NCBI GenBank assembly: GCA_032209605.1
Contig: JASFXZ010000039.1
Span: 496,001 to 560,000 of the forward strand
Source: Mactromeris polynyma
Taxonomy: Eukaryota; Mollusca; Bivalvia; Venerida; Mactridae
Length of the DNA stretch: 64,000 bases
Direction of reading: 5' to 3'
Part shown: piece by piece, positions 10,581-23,330 of the stretch
Layout: every line of letters starts with the position of its first letter
Position numbering within the stretch: the stretch's first letter is position 1
Position numbers and translations under genes: made by a program
Notes under the pieces: model-generated
Seen by the model: the letters and a program-made list of their open reading frames with translations, nothing else
The model's database searches: none
What the model was told of the DNA's origin: nothing

Positions 10581-11869
10581 ATTTCATTTGCACTACTTTA
10601 CAATTTACACTATATCAATGCCATCATACGAGGCCCAGATTACGTTTGTGATAGCTCTAGTCGCACGTGAATGACACTGGGGTCTCTTACAAGTATGATG
10701 GTCATTATTGATGGCACTAATATTGTACAACTACTTCATATCAAATATCATAGGGAAACTCAATATTGCCAATACATGGCAAACAATAGCGATGTTACTT
10801 AGTAGAAGTCACTACAATAGGTTCATCTCAGTGCTGTATATTAGAGTACAGTTGGTTGTTGATATGTTCCCAAGCTAAGTGCTGCGTAAAAGCGCTATTT
10901 TTAACCGTCATATTAATTAACTTAGCAAAAACACAACAAAGAACAATAGGGATGTCATGAGCATCAGACAAAGATGCTTGGAACGAGGACCATCAACATA
11001 GTCTGTATTTGAAACACGTTTTTCAATAACAGAACATAGTTTGTTACGAAAGACAAGTTTTTGGTTTACGTTTTATCTCTAAATTGTGCAAAGCGAGACC
11101 CATAGGGTCCGGATCCGATGACATTTGTTTTATTTCTCGGTGGAAGCGCCATCTTGCGGAGGAATACCGACTTCAACTTGCGGTCTATTAAAGGTGCAGG
11201 GCATGTTTATGGGAAGGTCCCAAAAGACACATGGTAGAATCAACTCGTAAATTCTACAAACATCATTATACATTTAAGCTTGTTATTTATTAGCAAGTTT
11301 TGATAATTATAGTAACATAGTTTCCATTCTTGCATTTATCGTGGGGCATAAATTTCAGGTCACACATTGAATAATACCGTTTATCTGTCTGGAAGTTATA
11401 TGTCAAGTGAATTCCAAAGAAAATGTTCTCTTCGTTCTTTCATATTTTGTTTAATGTTAACTAACGATGGCAATTAAATCTTCAAAATGATGCTATCAAA
11501 CATTAAACTTTGAAATAATTAAAAAAACATAATGGGAGGTTATTCAATGAAAATTAAAAAAGAAACATTACGCAATTGGAAACTAAAATAATCAAATATA
11601 CAATAATTCAAAATTGGGGGATAAAGTTTTACAACTACAATGAGTTATATTTTTCAAAACAATTGACATATTGGACTGGAATAAGCTAACTAGATATTTT
11701 GCAATAACTATATTGTACATATCTAAAATTAGAAAATATAATATGTTAAATTATATGGCAACAGTTTTTCATAAGTCAATTTCATGACCCATTGATATTA
11801 CTAATATTTCAGCTTTTAAATGACTTCTGCCTATTTCTAAAATAACAGTCTTTGTTTCATAGTTAACAA
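10581..11869. other. Intergenic, no gene seen
   Basis: No long frame or domain. On the minus strand at 11153, caagatggcgc opens a 23-codon frame (MALPPRNKTNVI..., ending at TAA). It is too short to call and has no clear splice donor. Confidence 0.4.
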
Positions 11870-14800
11870 CTAATCATCATAGGTTGCAAGATACATCATG
11901 AGAACCATCATAAATTGCAAGATAGATCATGAGAACCATCATAGGTTGCAAGATACATCATGACAACCATCATAAGTTGCAAGATAGATCTTGAGAACCA
12001 TCATAGGTTGCAAGATACATCATGAGAACCATCATAAGTTGCAAGATAGATCATGAGAACCATCATAAGTTGCAAGATAGATCTTGAGAACCATCATAAG
12101 TTACAAGATAGATCATGAGAACCATCATAAGTTGCAAGATACATCATGAGAATCATCATAAGTTGCAAGATACATCAAGAGAATCATCATAAGTTGAAGA
12201 TACATCAAGAGAACCATCATAGGTTGCAAGATACATCATGAGAACCATCATAAGTTACAAGATAGATCATGAGAACCATCATAAGTTGCAAGATACATCA
12301 TGAGAATCATCATAAGTTACAAGATAGATCATAAGAACCATCATAAGTTACAAGATACATCATGAGAACCATCATAGGCTTTAAGATAGATCATGAGAAC
12401 CATCATATGTTGCAAGATAGATCATAAGAACCATCATATGTTGCAAGATACATCATGAGAACCATCATAGGCTTTAAGATAGATCATGAGAACCATCATA
12501 TGTTGCAAGATAGATCATGAGAACCATCATAGGTTGCAAGATACATCATAAGAACCATCATAGGCTTTCAGATGGATCATGAGAACCATCATATGTTGCA
12601 AGATATATCATGAGAACCATCATAGGCTTTAAGATAGATCATGAGAACCATCATAGGCTTTAAGATAGATCATGAGAACCATCATAGGCTTTATAGATCA
12701 TGAGAACCATCATAGGTTGCAAGATACATCATGAGAATCATCATAAGTTGCAAGATACATCAAGAGAACCATCATAGGTTTCAAGTTACATCAAGAGAAC
12801 CATCATAGGTTGCAAGATACATCATGAGAACCGTCAAAAGTTGCAAGATACATCAAGAGAACCATCATAGGCTTTAAGATAGATCATGAGAACCATCAAA
12901 GGCTTTAAGATAGATCATGAGAACCATCATAGGCTTTAAGATAGATCATGAGAACCATCATAGGCTTTAAGATAGATCATGAGAACCATCATAGGCTTTA
13001 AGATAGATCATGAGAACCATCATATGTTGCAAGATAGATCATGAGAACCATCATAGGTTGCAAGATACATCATAAGAACCATCATAGGCTTTAAGATAGA
13101 TCATGAGAACCATCATATGTTGCAAGATAGATCATGAGAACCATCATATGTTGCAAGATAGATCATATGTTGCAAGATAGATCATGACAACGATCAAAAG
13201 TTACAAGATAGATCATGAGAACCATCATATGTTGCAAGATAGATCATGAGAACCATCATATGTTGCAAGATAGATCATGAGAACCATCATAAGTTACAAG
13301 ATAGATCATGAGAACCATCATAGGTTGCAAGATACATCATGACAACCATCATAAGTTACAAGATAAATCATGAGGACCATCATAGGCTTTAAGATAGATC
13401 ATGAGAACCATCATATGTTGCAAGATAGATCATGAGTACCATCATATGTTGCAAGAGAGATCATGAGAACCATCATATGTTGCAAGAGAGATCATGAGAA
13501 CCATCATATGTTGCAAGATACATCATGACAACCATCATAAGTTACAAGATAGATCATGAGAACCATCATAGGCTTTAAGATAGATCATGAGAACCATCAT
13601 AAGTTACAAGATAGATCATGAGAACCATCATAGGTTGCAAGATAGATCATGAGAACCATCATAGGTTGCAAGATACATCATGAGAACCATTAAAAGTTGC
13701 AAGATAGATCATGAGAACCATCATAAGTTGCAAGATAGATCATGAGTACCATCATAGGCTTTAAGATAGATCATGAGAACCATCATATGTTGCAAGATAG
13801 ATCATGAGAACCATCATATGTTGCAAGATACATCATGACAACCATAATAGGCTTTAAGATAGATCATGAGAACCATCATAGGCTTTAAGATAGATCATGA
13901 GAACCATCATAAGTTGCAAGATACATCAAGATAACCATCATAGGCTTTAAGATACATCATGAGAACCATCATATGTTGCAAGATACATCAAGAGAACCAT
14001 CATAGGCTTTAAGATAGATCATGAGAACCATCATATGTTGCAAGATACATCAAGAGAACCATCATAGGCTGCAAGATACATCATGAGAACCATCATATGT
14101 TGCAAGATAGATCATGAGAACCATCATAGGCTTTAAGATACATCATGAGAACCATCATATGTTGCAAAATACATCAAGAGAACCATCATAGGCTTTAAGA
14201 TAGATCATGAGAACCATCATATGTTGCAAGATACATCATGAGAACCATCATAGGCTTTAAGATAGATCATGAGAACCATCATATGTTGCAAGATAGATCA
14301 TGAGAACCATCATATGTTGCAAGATACATCATAAGAACCATCATAGGCTTTAAGATAGATCATGAGAACCATCATATGTTGCAAGATATATCATGAGAAC
14401 CATCATATGTTGCAAGATAGATCATGAGAACCATCATATGTTGCAAGATACATCAAGAGAACCATCATAGGCTTTAAGATAGATCATGAGAACCATCATA
14501 AGTTGCAAGATACATCAAGAGAACCATCATAGGCTTTAAGATAGATCATGAGAACCATCATAGGCTTTAAAATAGATCAAGAGAACCATCATAGGCTTTA
14601 AGATAGATCATGAGAACCATCATATGTTGCAAGATAGATCATGAGAACCATTATAGGCTTTAAGATAGATCATGAGAACCATCATATGTTGCAAGATAGA
14701 TCATGAGAATCATCATAGGTTGCAAGATACATCATAAGAACCATCATAGGCTTTAAGATAGATCATGAGAACCATCATATGGTGCAAGATATATCATGAG

Positions 14801-16533
14801 AACCATCATATGTTGCAAGATATATCATGAGAACCATCATATGTTGCAAGATAGATCATGAGAACCATCATAGGCTTTAAGATAGATCATGAGAACCATC
14901 ATATGTTGCAAGATAGATCATGAGAACCATCATATGTTGCAAGATACATCATGACAACCATCAAAAGTTACAAGATAAATCATGAGAACCATCATATGTT
15001 GCAAGATACATCATGAGAACCATCATATGTTGCAAGATACATCATGAGAACCATCATATGTTGCAAGATACATCATGAGAACCATCATATGTTGCAAGAT
15101 ACATCATGAGAACCATCATATGTTGCAAGATACATCATGAGAACCATCATAGGTTGCAAGATAGATCATGAGAACCATCAAAAGTTGCAAGATACATCAT
15201 GAGAACCATCATATGCTTTAAGATAGATCATGAGAACCATCATATGTTGCAAGATACATCATGAGAACCATCATAGGTTGCAAGATAGATCATGAGAACC
15301 ATTATAGGCTTTAAGATAGATCATGAGAACCATCATAAGTTACAAGATAGATCATGAGAACCATCATAGGTTGCAAGATACATCATGAGAACCATCATAG
15401 GTTGCAAGATACATCATGAGAACCATCATAGGTTGCAAGATAGATCATGAGAACCATCATATGTTGCAAGATAGATCATGAGAACCATCATATGTTGCAA
15501 GATAGATCATGAGAACCATCATAGGTTGCAAGATACATCAAGAGAACCATCATAGGTTGCAAGATAGATCATGAGAACCATCAAAAGTTGCAAGATACAT
15601 CATGAGAACCATCATATGCTTTAAGATAGATCATGAGAACCATCATATGTTGCAAGATACATCATGAGAACCATCATAGGTTGCAAGATAGATCATGAGA
15701 ACCATTATAGGTTGCAAGATAGATCATGAGAACCATCATATGTTGCAAGATACATCATGAGAACCATCATAAGTTACAAGATAGATCATGAGAACCATCA
15801 TATGTTGCAAGATACATCATGAGAACCATCATAGGCTTTAAGATAGATCATGAGAACCATCATAAGTTGCAAGATACATCATGAGAACCATCATAGGCTT
15901 TAAGATACATCATGAGAACCATCATAGGTTGCAAGATACATCATGAGAACCATCATAGGCTTTAAGATACATCATGAGAACCATCATAGGCTTTAAGATA
16001 CATCATGAGAACCATCATAGGCTTTAAGATACATCATGAGAACCATCATAAGTTACAAGATACATCATGAGAACCATCATAGGCTTTAAGATAGATCATG
16101 AGAACCATCATAAGTTGCAAGATACATCATGAGAACCATCATAGGCTTTAAGATAGATCATGAGAACCATCATATGTTGCAAGATACATCATGAGAACCA
16201 TCATAGGCTTTAAGATACATCATGAGAACCATCATAGGTTGCAAGATACATCATGAGAACCATCATAAGTTGCAAGATACATCATGAGAACCATCATAAG
16301 TTGCAAGATACATCATGAGAACCATCATAGGCTTTAAGATACATCATGAGAACCATCATAAGTTGCAAGATACATCATGAGAACCATCATAGGTTGCAAG
16401 ATACATCATGAGAACCATCATAGGTTGCAAGATACATCATGAGAACCATCATAAGTTGCAAGATACATCATGAGAACCATCATAGGTTGCAAGATACATC
16501 ATGAGAACCATCATATGTTGCAAGATACATCAT
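11870..16533. repeat. 31-bp satellite array, about 150 copies
   Basis: The unit is gagaaccatcataggttgca followed by agatagatcat. Period is 31 bases throughout, with rare deletions (for example about 12693 and 13160). Units fall into subtypes: gttgcaag versus ggctttaag in the middle, and gatagatcat versus gatacatcat at the end. The subtypes are interspersed, and runs of one type (for example about 15000-15150) suggest local duplication. No coding potential on either strand. Confidence 0.97.
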
Positions 16534-17013
16534 ATGAAGTCTAACCATCATAAGTTATAGCATACATCGTGAGAAGTCTTATCATCATAAGTTATAGCAT
16601 ACATCGTGAGAAGTCTAACCATCATAAGTTATAGCATACATCGTGAGAAGTCTAACCATCATAAGTTATAGCATACATCGTGAGAAGTCTAACCATCATA
16701 AGTTATAGCATACATCGTGAGAAGTCTTACCATCATAAGTTATAGCATACATCGTGAGAAGTCTTACCATCATAAGTTATAGCATACATCGTGAGAAGTC
16801 TAACCATCATATGTTATAGCATACATCGTGAGAAGTCTTACCATCATAAGTTATAGCATACATCGTGAGAAGTCTTACCATCATAAGTTATAGCATACAT
16901 CGTGAGAAGTCGTACCATCATAAGTTATAGCATACATCGTGAGAAGTCTAACCATCATAAGTTATAGCATACATCGTGAGAAGTCTAACCATCATAAGTT
17001 ATAGCATACATCG
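16534..17013. repeat. 37-bp satellite array, about 13 copies, derived from the 31-bp unit
   Basis: The unit is agtctaaccatcataagtta followed by tagcatacatcgtgaga. It aligns to the 31-bp unit with about six extra bases (gtcta, next to gagaa) and ttatagcat in place of ttgcaagat. The switch between the two arrays is abrupt at about 16533. Copies in this block are nearly identical, which points to recent expansion. Confidence 0.95.
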
Positions 17014-17054
17014 TTAGCAAAAGAGGGCTAATGCAACACATTTCATGAAAGTGT

Positions 17055-17282
17055 TTGTTATGTGAAGAATTAGAAGATGAGTTTCATTTTGTATTAAAAT
17101 GCAATTTATATGTCGAGTTACGAAATAAATATATACCTGGATATTTCTGGAGGCGCCCGAATATGCCCAAATTTATCGAACTTTTAAATTCTAGGAATAA
17201 GAAAATTATTAGGAACTTGGGAATTTATGTAGAAAAAGCTTTCAATGTTAGAACAAATACACTTTATCTAAACAACGTATGA
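17055..17282 (+). pseudogene. C-terminal zinc-knuckle-like domain of LINE ORF2
   Basis: Reads CLLCEELEDEFHFVLKCNLY, then ELRNKYIPGYFWRRPNMPKF, and ends ...YLNNV at TGA 17280-17282. The C-x2-C, H and C spacing and the (E/D)xxxHFxxxC-x-x-Y-xx-LR pattern are those found at the C-terminus of many Jockey/CR1/RTE-like ORF2 proteins. No ATG is expected, since this is only the end of a larger frame. The preceding exonuclease and RT domains are absent. Confidence 0.75.
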
Positions 17283-17800
17283 TAAACTTAGTAAGTAGTA
17301 TTAGTTTCATATCAGAAGATATAACATATATATTTTTAGCAATTATTTGGTGTCTAATTCAATAAAATAAGTATATTCACTGTCCGTTAAGATTTTCAAA
17401 TAAAGATATTCATCTCAGTGATATGAAAATATTATGTTATTAAATTGGTGTTCGGCATATTTGTATACTTTTATTTATAAACTCATTCAAATTCAATTTT
17501 ACGATTAGAATATGTTTTGATAAATTAAAGTAGTATTATATGTCTGTCAATGTGTAATGCTTTTTTATGTTTCTGATTGCGATATTTATACATTATCGAG
17601 TAAAAGTAATGTTGAAGGTGCGCGTTTGTTGCCATCTTTATAACTTTGCTATAGTGCATTATTACCCTGCAGATGACCTTATATTTCGTTTCGATAAGGA
17701 ATCAGTGCTAGGGACATGGTACTCCTATATATATATGTATATATATTGTATGTATTAGGATTATTGTCAATAGTAAATGTATTATGATCATGTTTTATAC

Positions 17801-17846
17801 ACACACACACGCACACGCACGCACACGCACATATATATATATATAA
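17801..17846. repeat. (AC)n / (CG-interrupted AC)n / (AT)n microsatellite
   Basis: Alternating acacacacac, gcacacgcac and atatatatatata. It lies within the LINE 3' UTR. Confidence 0.9.
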
Positions 17847-18224
17847 CAGATTGTAGGGTTATAATTTTCATATAATTTTATAATGATATGTTAGTAATGT
17901 TGGTATGTTGATATTAATAATATGATATGTTCATATTTTGATGTTCTCCATATTTATATTTATATCTGTTTGTATACTGATTAGCCACATGGGTCTGTGA
18001 CCTTCTGGTTTTAAACGAAATAAACTTTGAAACTTTGAAACATGAATTGAAAAGTAAGATAATGTAATTTAACTTAGGACTGGTCAATTCTTACCACAAC
18101 CTGCATTCAAGAAAAAGCAATTTAGATAAAGAATTTCGGAGCTCAGAAAAAAAGGATTAGCGGCTGACGCATGCGCAAACCAAGCGCCAAGAATCAATTA
18201 CATAAACAACTGACATATGTTATC

Positions 18225-20400
18225 CCTCGGTAATTTCTTGTATTTGCAGTACCCCCAGTTTTTGTAAAAAGGAATTATTACTGTTATTGCTTTCTATGAA
18301 ATCCTCATTTGATAAACAATCATTTTCTGGTGCTTTACCAGCCTTAAGGCATTTCACAGCATTAAACATTTCGTCTACAGTTATGGGTAAATTCAAATCT
18401 TCGAAAGCTCAATATTATTATTGAAATCATGATTTTCGCAAATGAGCTCTGCATTTGAACATTACGATGTATCATAGCTAAGAGTCGAAAAATACTAATT
18501 TCTAAAAGTCATCAACAGAGTTATTACTATTTTTTTGTTTTACTTTTTTCTTAAATTATTTCCAAAACTGTTTAGGTTTACAATATTTCAACTGCTCAAT
18601 TTCTGGAAGTTTTTTTTAATTCTCATAACACTTTTTATTCCTATTCAACATACTTTTATATTCTTGCTTACGTTTACATAAATATTCTCTGTTAATATAC
18701 GTTTTAAAACGATTAAAAACATGTAACGCATGTTAATAATATTTTTTTCGCATTTAAACGCTCACTAGCACACCAATCTGCATTTTTAACAAAAGAAGTG
18801 TCAGAAAAAAACACTTCTAATTGTACACTATCTATAACAATATTGGTAAACTACTTAATAGATTATTCACTGAGTTCCGATTTGTCATATCAATGTTATC
18901 AATTCTTGTTAAACTATTTAAGGCGATAGCCTTGCCATGTGTTTTGACAAGTTTATCAATATACACTTTTATGGATTAGTAAATTTGTACATGTAGAATG
19001 ACTTTTGATGATGTTTTACACTCCGGTAAATGTACACAAAATTCTGTTTTTAAAGTATTTTTTAATATCAAAAATATTTTTGGAAAGTATACTCGCTTAT
19101 GCTATCGAGTTTTTTTCGAAGGTATATCAATACAAATATATTCCATACTCATAATTGAGAACGCACGTTTACATTGCAATGAAAAAAGGATAGGGATGTG
19201 ATCACTCCATACATTTAAAGGATAGATAATGAAATCACTGATTTGTGAGAAGTTACATTGCTTTGTCAACAAATGATCTATAACTGGGGCATCATTGTGA
19301 GAGATATAAGTAAAAACATTCGTATCATGTGATCTGCCGTTAACAATTCGCAAACCAGTTGAATTACACATATCAAGCAATTTAGTACCGTGCCCATTAA
19401 CTACTCTGTCCGGAGAGGCCCGGTCCAGTGTTTCGTCGAGTAAATAATCTTCAGTGTCAGTTATTACTAGTTCTGCACGTTACGGAGTATAGCTGCAGAA
19501 CTTATGTCTTAACGGGGTTTACGTACAAATAGTACGGGCGTGGTTTTAATCCAGCTGGTCACGTGAAGGCGGAAGATATCACGTGGTATTGGAGTATAAA
19601 CGAGATTTTGGCGGGCAAATCAGTTCTATGCTTGGCTTCAAGTCATTACTTCATAATAATTGTACGAATCATTCAAATTCGAAGCAATTGTACACCTGTA
19701 TGTTGTATATTATTAAAAACAAATTATAGTATGATAGTATTCGATTATAATACGACGGTTTCATTATATGTAGTACATGCTCGGGTCAAGTCCGTGTATC
19801 CTGTATTTTGAGGAATGATATCAGTTTTTACTGAGCGGCATGTTGCGGACACACATTTCCCTCACACGTGGGCGTTGTTTGTGGGCGGCTGTCATTCCCA
19901 TGATAAATACGTGATGGAGATCAGCATACGGGTCTACCATCAAAGCATGTACGATCAATAGATAATTTGTACCAAAGTAAACAGATTATTCAGTCTAAAT
20001 TCATGCGAATTCATGTTTAAACAATTGTCAATTGTTTACGTACTTGTATTTATTGTATATATGCATCAAACAAACGCAACCCCTCCAATAAAACGAAGCC
20101 GTGCCAGCAGCAAATAAGTGTTTGTTAGTTGTACAGGAGTGAGTTAAGACCATCAGTAATTCTATTATGTGTAATATAATTACAATGTAAGCCAACACGG
20201 CTATTTAAATCACCCGTGACATATACGGCCCGCAATGAATTAAAATAATCTACATCTGACTCAAGTATATCAAAAAGATATACAGAAACAACATCATAAG
20301 CAAGAGAACCTTCGATCCATATACACGAACCACAAATGTATACATCTTCTCGGAGTTGAAAAATAACTAATTTCAACCATAGTATTGTGTTAAAGGTATT
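18225..20400 (-). pseudogene. LINE ORF2 fragment: endonuclease through start of RT, interrupted
   Basis: Reading the minus strand from 20376: KLVIFQLREDVYICGSCIW, IEGSLAYDVV, LESDVDYFNSLRAVYVTGDLNSR (the GDLNsR motif of APE-type endonucleases), then a 687-bp insertion. Coding resumes at about 19456 with TDTEDYLLDETLDRASPDR, LLDMCNSTGLRIVNGRS and SDHIPILFSLQC; the SDHxPI box is the last catalytic histidine motif of this nuclease family. Further down (about 18410-18280) the frame reads LNLPITVDEMFNAVKCLKAGKAPEND, the linker just before LINE RT. The coding part stops near 18225, so the RT core is gone. Stops and frameshifts occur throughout. Established knowledge: this nuclease nicks target DNA for target-primed reverse transcription. 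This copy is inactive. Confidence 0.85.
19466..20152. mobile_element. 687-bp insertion inside the LINE, type unknown
   Basis: This block separates two halves of the LINE endonuclease frame. It is bounded by TCAGTTATT (19457-19465) and TCAGTAATT (20153-20161), a 9-base near-duplication with one mismatch, consistent with a target-site duplication. The left edge contains a hairpin (gttctgca ... tgcagaac). An 82-codon frame on the plus strand has no recognisable domain. No poly(A) or clear terminal inverted repeat was found. Confidence 0.5.
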
Positions 20401-20837
20401 CTAAACAATGTTAACACCATTACTCAGTAATTCTCTATAATACAGCACTAACCCCCACTAGATCTCCTAACTCTACGATTGAAATAAATTCTACAGAAAA
20501 TTAGTTCTTTATATCAAGATAAATGAATGTCACTCGAAGCGTTTGTCTATGTTTCGTAGAGAAATACAATATTATTTGAAATCAAGTTAACGATATCGTC
20601 ACTTTCCTTCTTATTAGTCTTAAGTCTGTGCACATTCCAAGAAAGAATCCCCTGAAAATGCTAATCCCTAACCGGTTTCCCTTCATAATAACTTGACTTC
20701 TCAAGCAGAATTTAAAATTACAATCACGATAGAAAAGTTACCACAGATTTCTGATTAAAAGAAGCTAAATATACTTTACAATAATAAATCTAACGCATCT
20801 ATAGAATTATAAAAACACAACATTGTTGTATATGCTT

Positions 20838-21115
20838 TTATTTATCGTCGCCACCGGTTTCCCACATGGGCGACGCCTCCGGAAGAATGTTAGTCATATT
20901 AGATTTGGAGGATAGTGCATGATACAGAAGATGCCCCAGTTCCAGAAGCACCCCTGGTTCTTTTACGTGCTCGATGTAAAGCATCATACACGGGACCTCG
21001 GTTTTTAAAGTCTCGTCCGAAAGACTGTTAGTACGGTCAGTGATGGAGCGGGGAATCGAACCAGCGATCCCTGGATTACAAGTCCAGCGTTTTACCACTG
21101 GACCACTGATCCGCT
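20838..21115 (-). mobile_element. tRNA-derived SINE (Thr-like head)
   Basis: On the minus strand the head at about 21115-21040 reads agcggatcagtggtccagtg, then an anticodon arm CTGGA-CTTGTAA-TCCAG (anticodon TGT, Thr-like), then ggttcgattcccc (B box). The A-box-like tggtccagtgg and B box are intact enough for an RNA polymerase III promoter, but the acceptor stems do not pair well, so this is a SINE and not a tRNA gene. The body (about 21035-20838) is a non-tRNA sequence of unknown core type. Confidence 0.7.
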
Positions 21116-23084
21116 ACAACATGGATACTGTTTTACCATATATACGGTCAGTGAAATTGTTTGTAGCGGCAAAGACAAAATACAATTACTTACAAACAAA
21201 ACATATCTGAAAAGTCAAACTTTAGCACTCGCTTAATGCAACTTGGTTTTAAAAAAAATGCAAGTACTTTTTGCACTTTTTCTGCGAGTAGTATGTGTAA
21301 ATCGTTGCTTCGGGTCAAATCCGAAGTATCAATCAGCATGCAGTATGTACAGCTAACTCTTGGTCAGAATAATTGTCTTTATGAAGTCGATGTCAAGTTT
21401 AAAATTGGGTCAATCTGGGTCTAAAGCAAGGTCTTGTTATACAGAAAAATCTTGTTAAAACTAAAGAGGTCACATTTGTAACTTGATATGTATGAGACAT
21501 TGTTTAAATATATTTCTCTATCAAATCTAGATCGAGCTTGTGTCACTTAAAAAACTAGGTAACAATGTCAAATTGTATAAACATATGTTTTAGACTTTTG
21601 AGGCCACATGTTCGACCTGATCATCAGAATCTGCTGACCTGATTCCAAATTAATTTCACAGAAATGGCCCTCTTCTGAAGTCATTCAATACATGATTGTT
21701 TAAAGACCACGACTGCCAGGCACTATGGTCTCAGGTGAGCGTCATAGGGTTTTCATGGTTGTTTATTTGATCATAAAAAACATGAGAATAGTTGCATCAT
21801 TAAATTCTTATTAGTCTAGCACCTCATATTACTGATTTGTTTTCGCATATGGATATTTCAAAATGAAATACACAGGGAAATGCAACATTGAATTACGTGT
21901 CCTTTCATTAATTTGTGCCGAGATATGTAACCCTTAAAGAGAATAAAACTGTATTTTTGACATTTTGACATAATTACGATTTATAAAATACCATTCATGA
22001 AAAAATATCAATAGACGGGTTGGTCTGGCTGTGTGAGGTTCATCATCACTTGTAAACAAATAAGACGGCAGTGATTTCCCACGTCCTTCCACTGACCATA
22101 TATATTAGGAAGGATTAGGCTACTAGATAGTGAATAATACACATTCAACTACATATGTAAAAACAAGAGGGGCCTCACAGTGCTATACTGGCTGGCCAAA
22201 TATCGTCACCTGATGTCTGCAAGTTCTTAGAAGACAGCTCTATCGTGTTCATAAGCAAATGTTTACGGACGCACGCACGGACGACGCGCCATCTCATATG
22301 CTCTTCTGGCCTTTGAATTGTTTTGGTGCTCGTTCTGATAGCATGTTCCAGTTGTGACTGATCAGTTACGTCTCTGTTCGTGTGATAACAAATGATGAAA
22401 ACTAATGATTTGATTCTTTGACTTTGATTTTACGAAAACAATACTGGTTATATCCAACTTAAAATTATTTAATTACATTTCCAATTCACTTATGCATATT
22501 AGTGATCAACTAGAGCGTTTATTTTTCAACAACCCACAAAATCAATGAAAATGCTGTAATTTAAGGGAACCAGGGTCTAGTGGTATGTAACTAAATTATA
22601 AATGCCTGCCATGCTTTTACATAACATTCATTTAATACAAAGGAGAGACCATGTCAAAACCTACATTGCGAACTGTAAAATAGATTATACAACCAGGCCA
22701 CCCAGGTCATAGTATCAATAATCGTGTATTCCTGTTAATTTGGTTGTACATTGTATATATGTACTTTTTTAATTTCAGTCTCATCTACGTACTGAAGAAC
22801 ATAATAAAACATGCAATTAACTAAGCAACAGTACGTATCCATTCTGAAAAGAAGTATAAGAGACTATTATCACAGTACAATAGATATCTGTTAAATATAA
22901 ATATATTTGCAAGATAAAACTGAGGACAAGTCGCTAATTGTATATCAAAAGCGTAATAAAAAAACACAATAATAAACTAATACGCATCTAAAAATAATTA
23001 TCAACCTCATTCACATCGAGAGTGAACTAATTTAAGCTTCTATTTTGTTCCTAGATTAAATTCCTGCTATAATCAGGTTCATAA
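21116..23084. other. Intergenic, no gene seen
   Basis: AT-rich, no array, no conserved frame. A 62-codon frame at 21236-21424 carries no motif. gcacgcacggacgacgcgcc at about 22270 is a low-complexity stretch. Confidence 0.4.
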
Positions 23085-23105
23085 TGTAACTGTTGTCCAT
23101 CCAGT

Positions 23106-23330
23106 GAACTTGACTCTCTTAAAGTACGTTCGACACCACTTTTTAAAGATAGCTTTGCTGATATTACCTTTAGATACTTGGTTAATGGGACTGAACCAGA
23201 AATGAAGTTGTACAAACATGAAATGTCTGATGTCTTTGCTGATGATAAAAAGGCTCACTTAAGTCTCTCCAAATCTAACACAGATACAGTTATCTTTCAG
23301 TTTTTGACAAGAGCCATGATTCAATTGTGA
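23106..23330 (+). pseudogene. Orphan exon-like frame, weakly Ig (I-set)-like
   Basis: After a possible acceptor (tgtccatccag, ending 23104) a 74-codon frame runs to TGA 23328-23330. It reads ELDSLKVRSTPLFKDSFADI, then TFRYLVNGTEPEMKLYKHEM, then FADDKKAHLSLSKSNTDTVI. The order (xFKDS, V/I-T-x-R-Y-x-V-N-G-x-E-P-x-x-K-x-Y-K, DDKKA-x-LS-S, T-x-T-V-I-F) resembles I-set immunoglobulin domains of twitchin/titin-like or cell-adhesion proteins. The expected cysteine after TFR is tyrosine, and the tryptophan is absent. There is no second exon in view, so it may be a decayed exon or a chance frame. Confidence 0.25.

Larger units (their letters stand above)
17020..18045 (+). mobile_element. 5'-truncated LINE 3' end
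   Basis: Begins immediately after the satellite. It contains the last 75 codons of a LINE second ORF (17055-17282), a long AT-rich 3' UTR, and a terminal ttaaacgaaataaactttgaaactttgaaac, where the repeated aactttga is a typical LINE 3' tail. The absence of everything upstream of the C-terminal domain is the usual sign of incomplete reverse transcription. Confidence 0.75.

Noticed and set aside
11870..17013. CRISPR-like regular repeats
   Set aside because: Units are contiguous with no unique spacers; eukaryotic satellite.
17567..17758. 63-codon frame
   Set aside because: Lies in the LINE 3' UTR and ends in (TA)-rich sequence.
20838..21098. 86-codon minus-strand frame and a tRNA-Thr-like sequence
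   Set aside because: Both are parts of a tRNA-derived SINE; acceptor stem does not pair.
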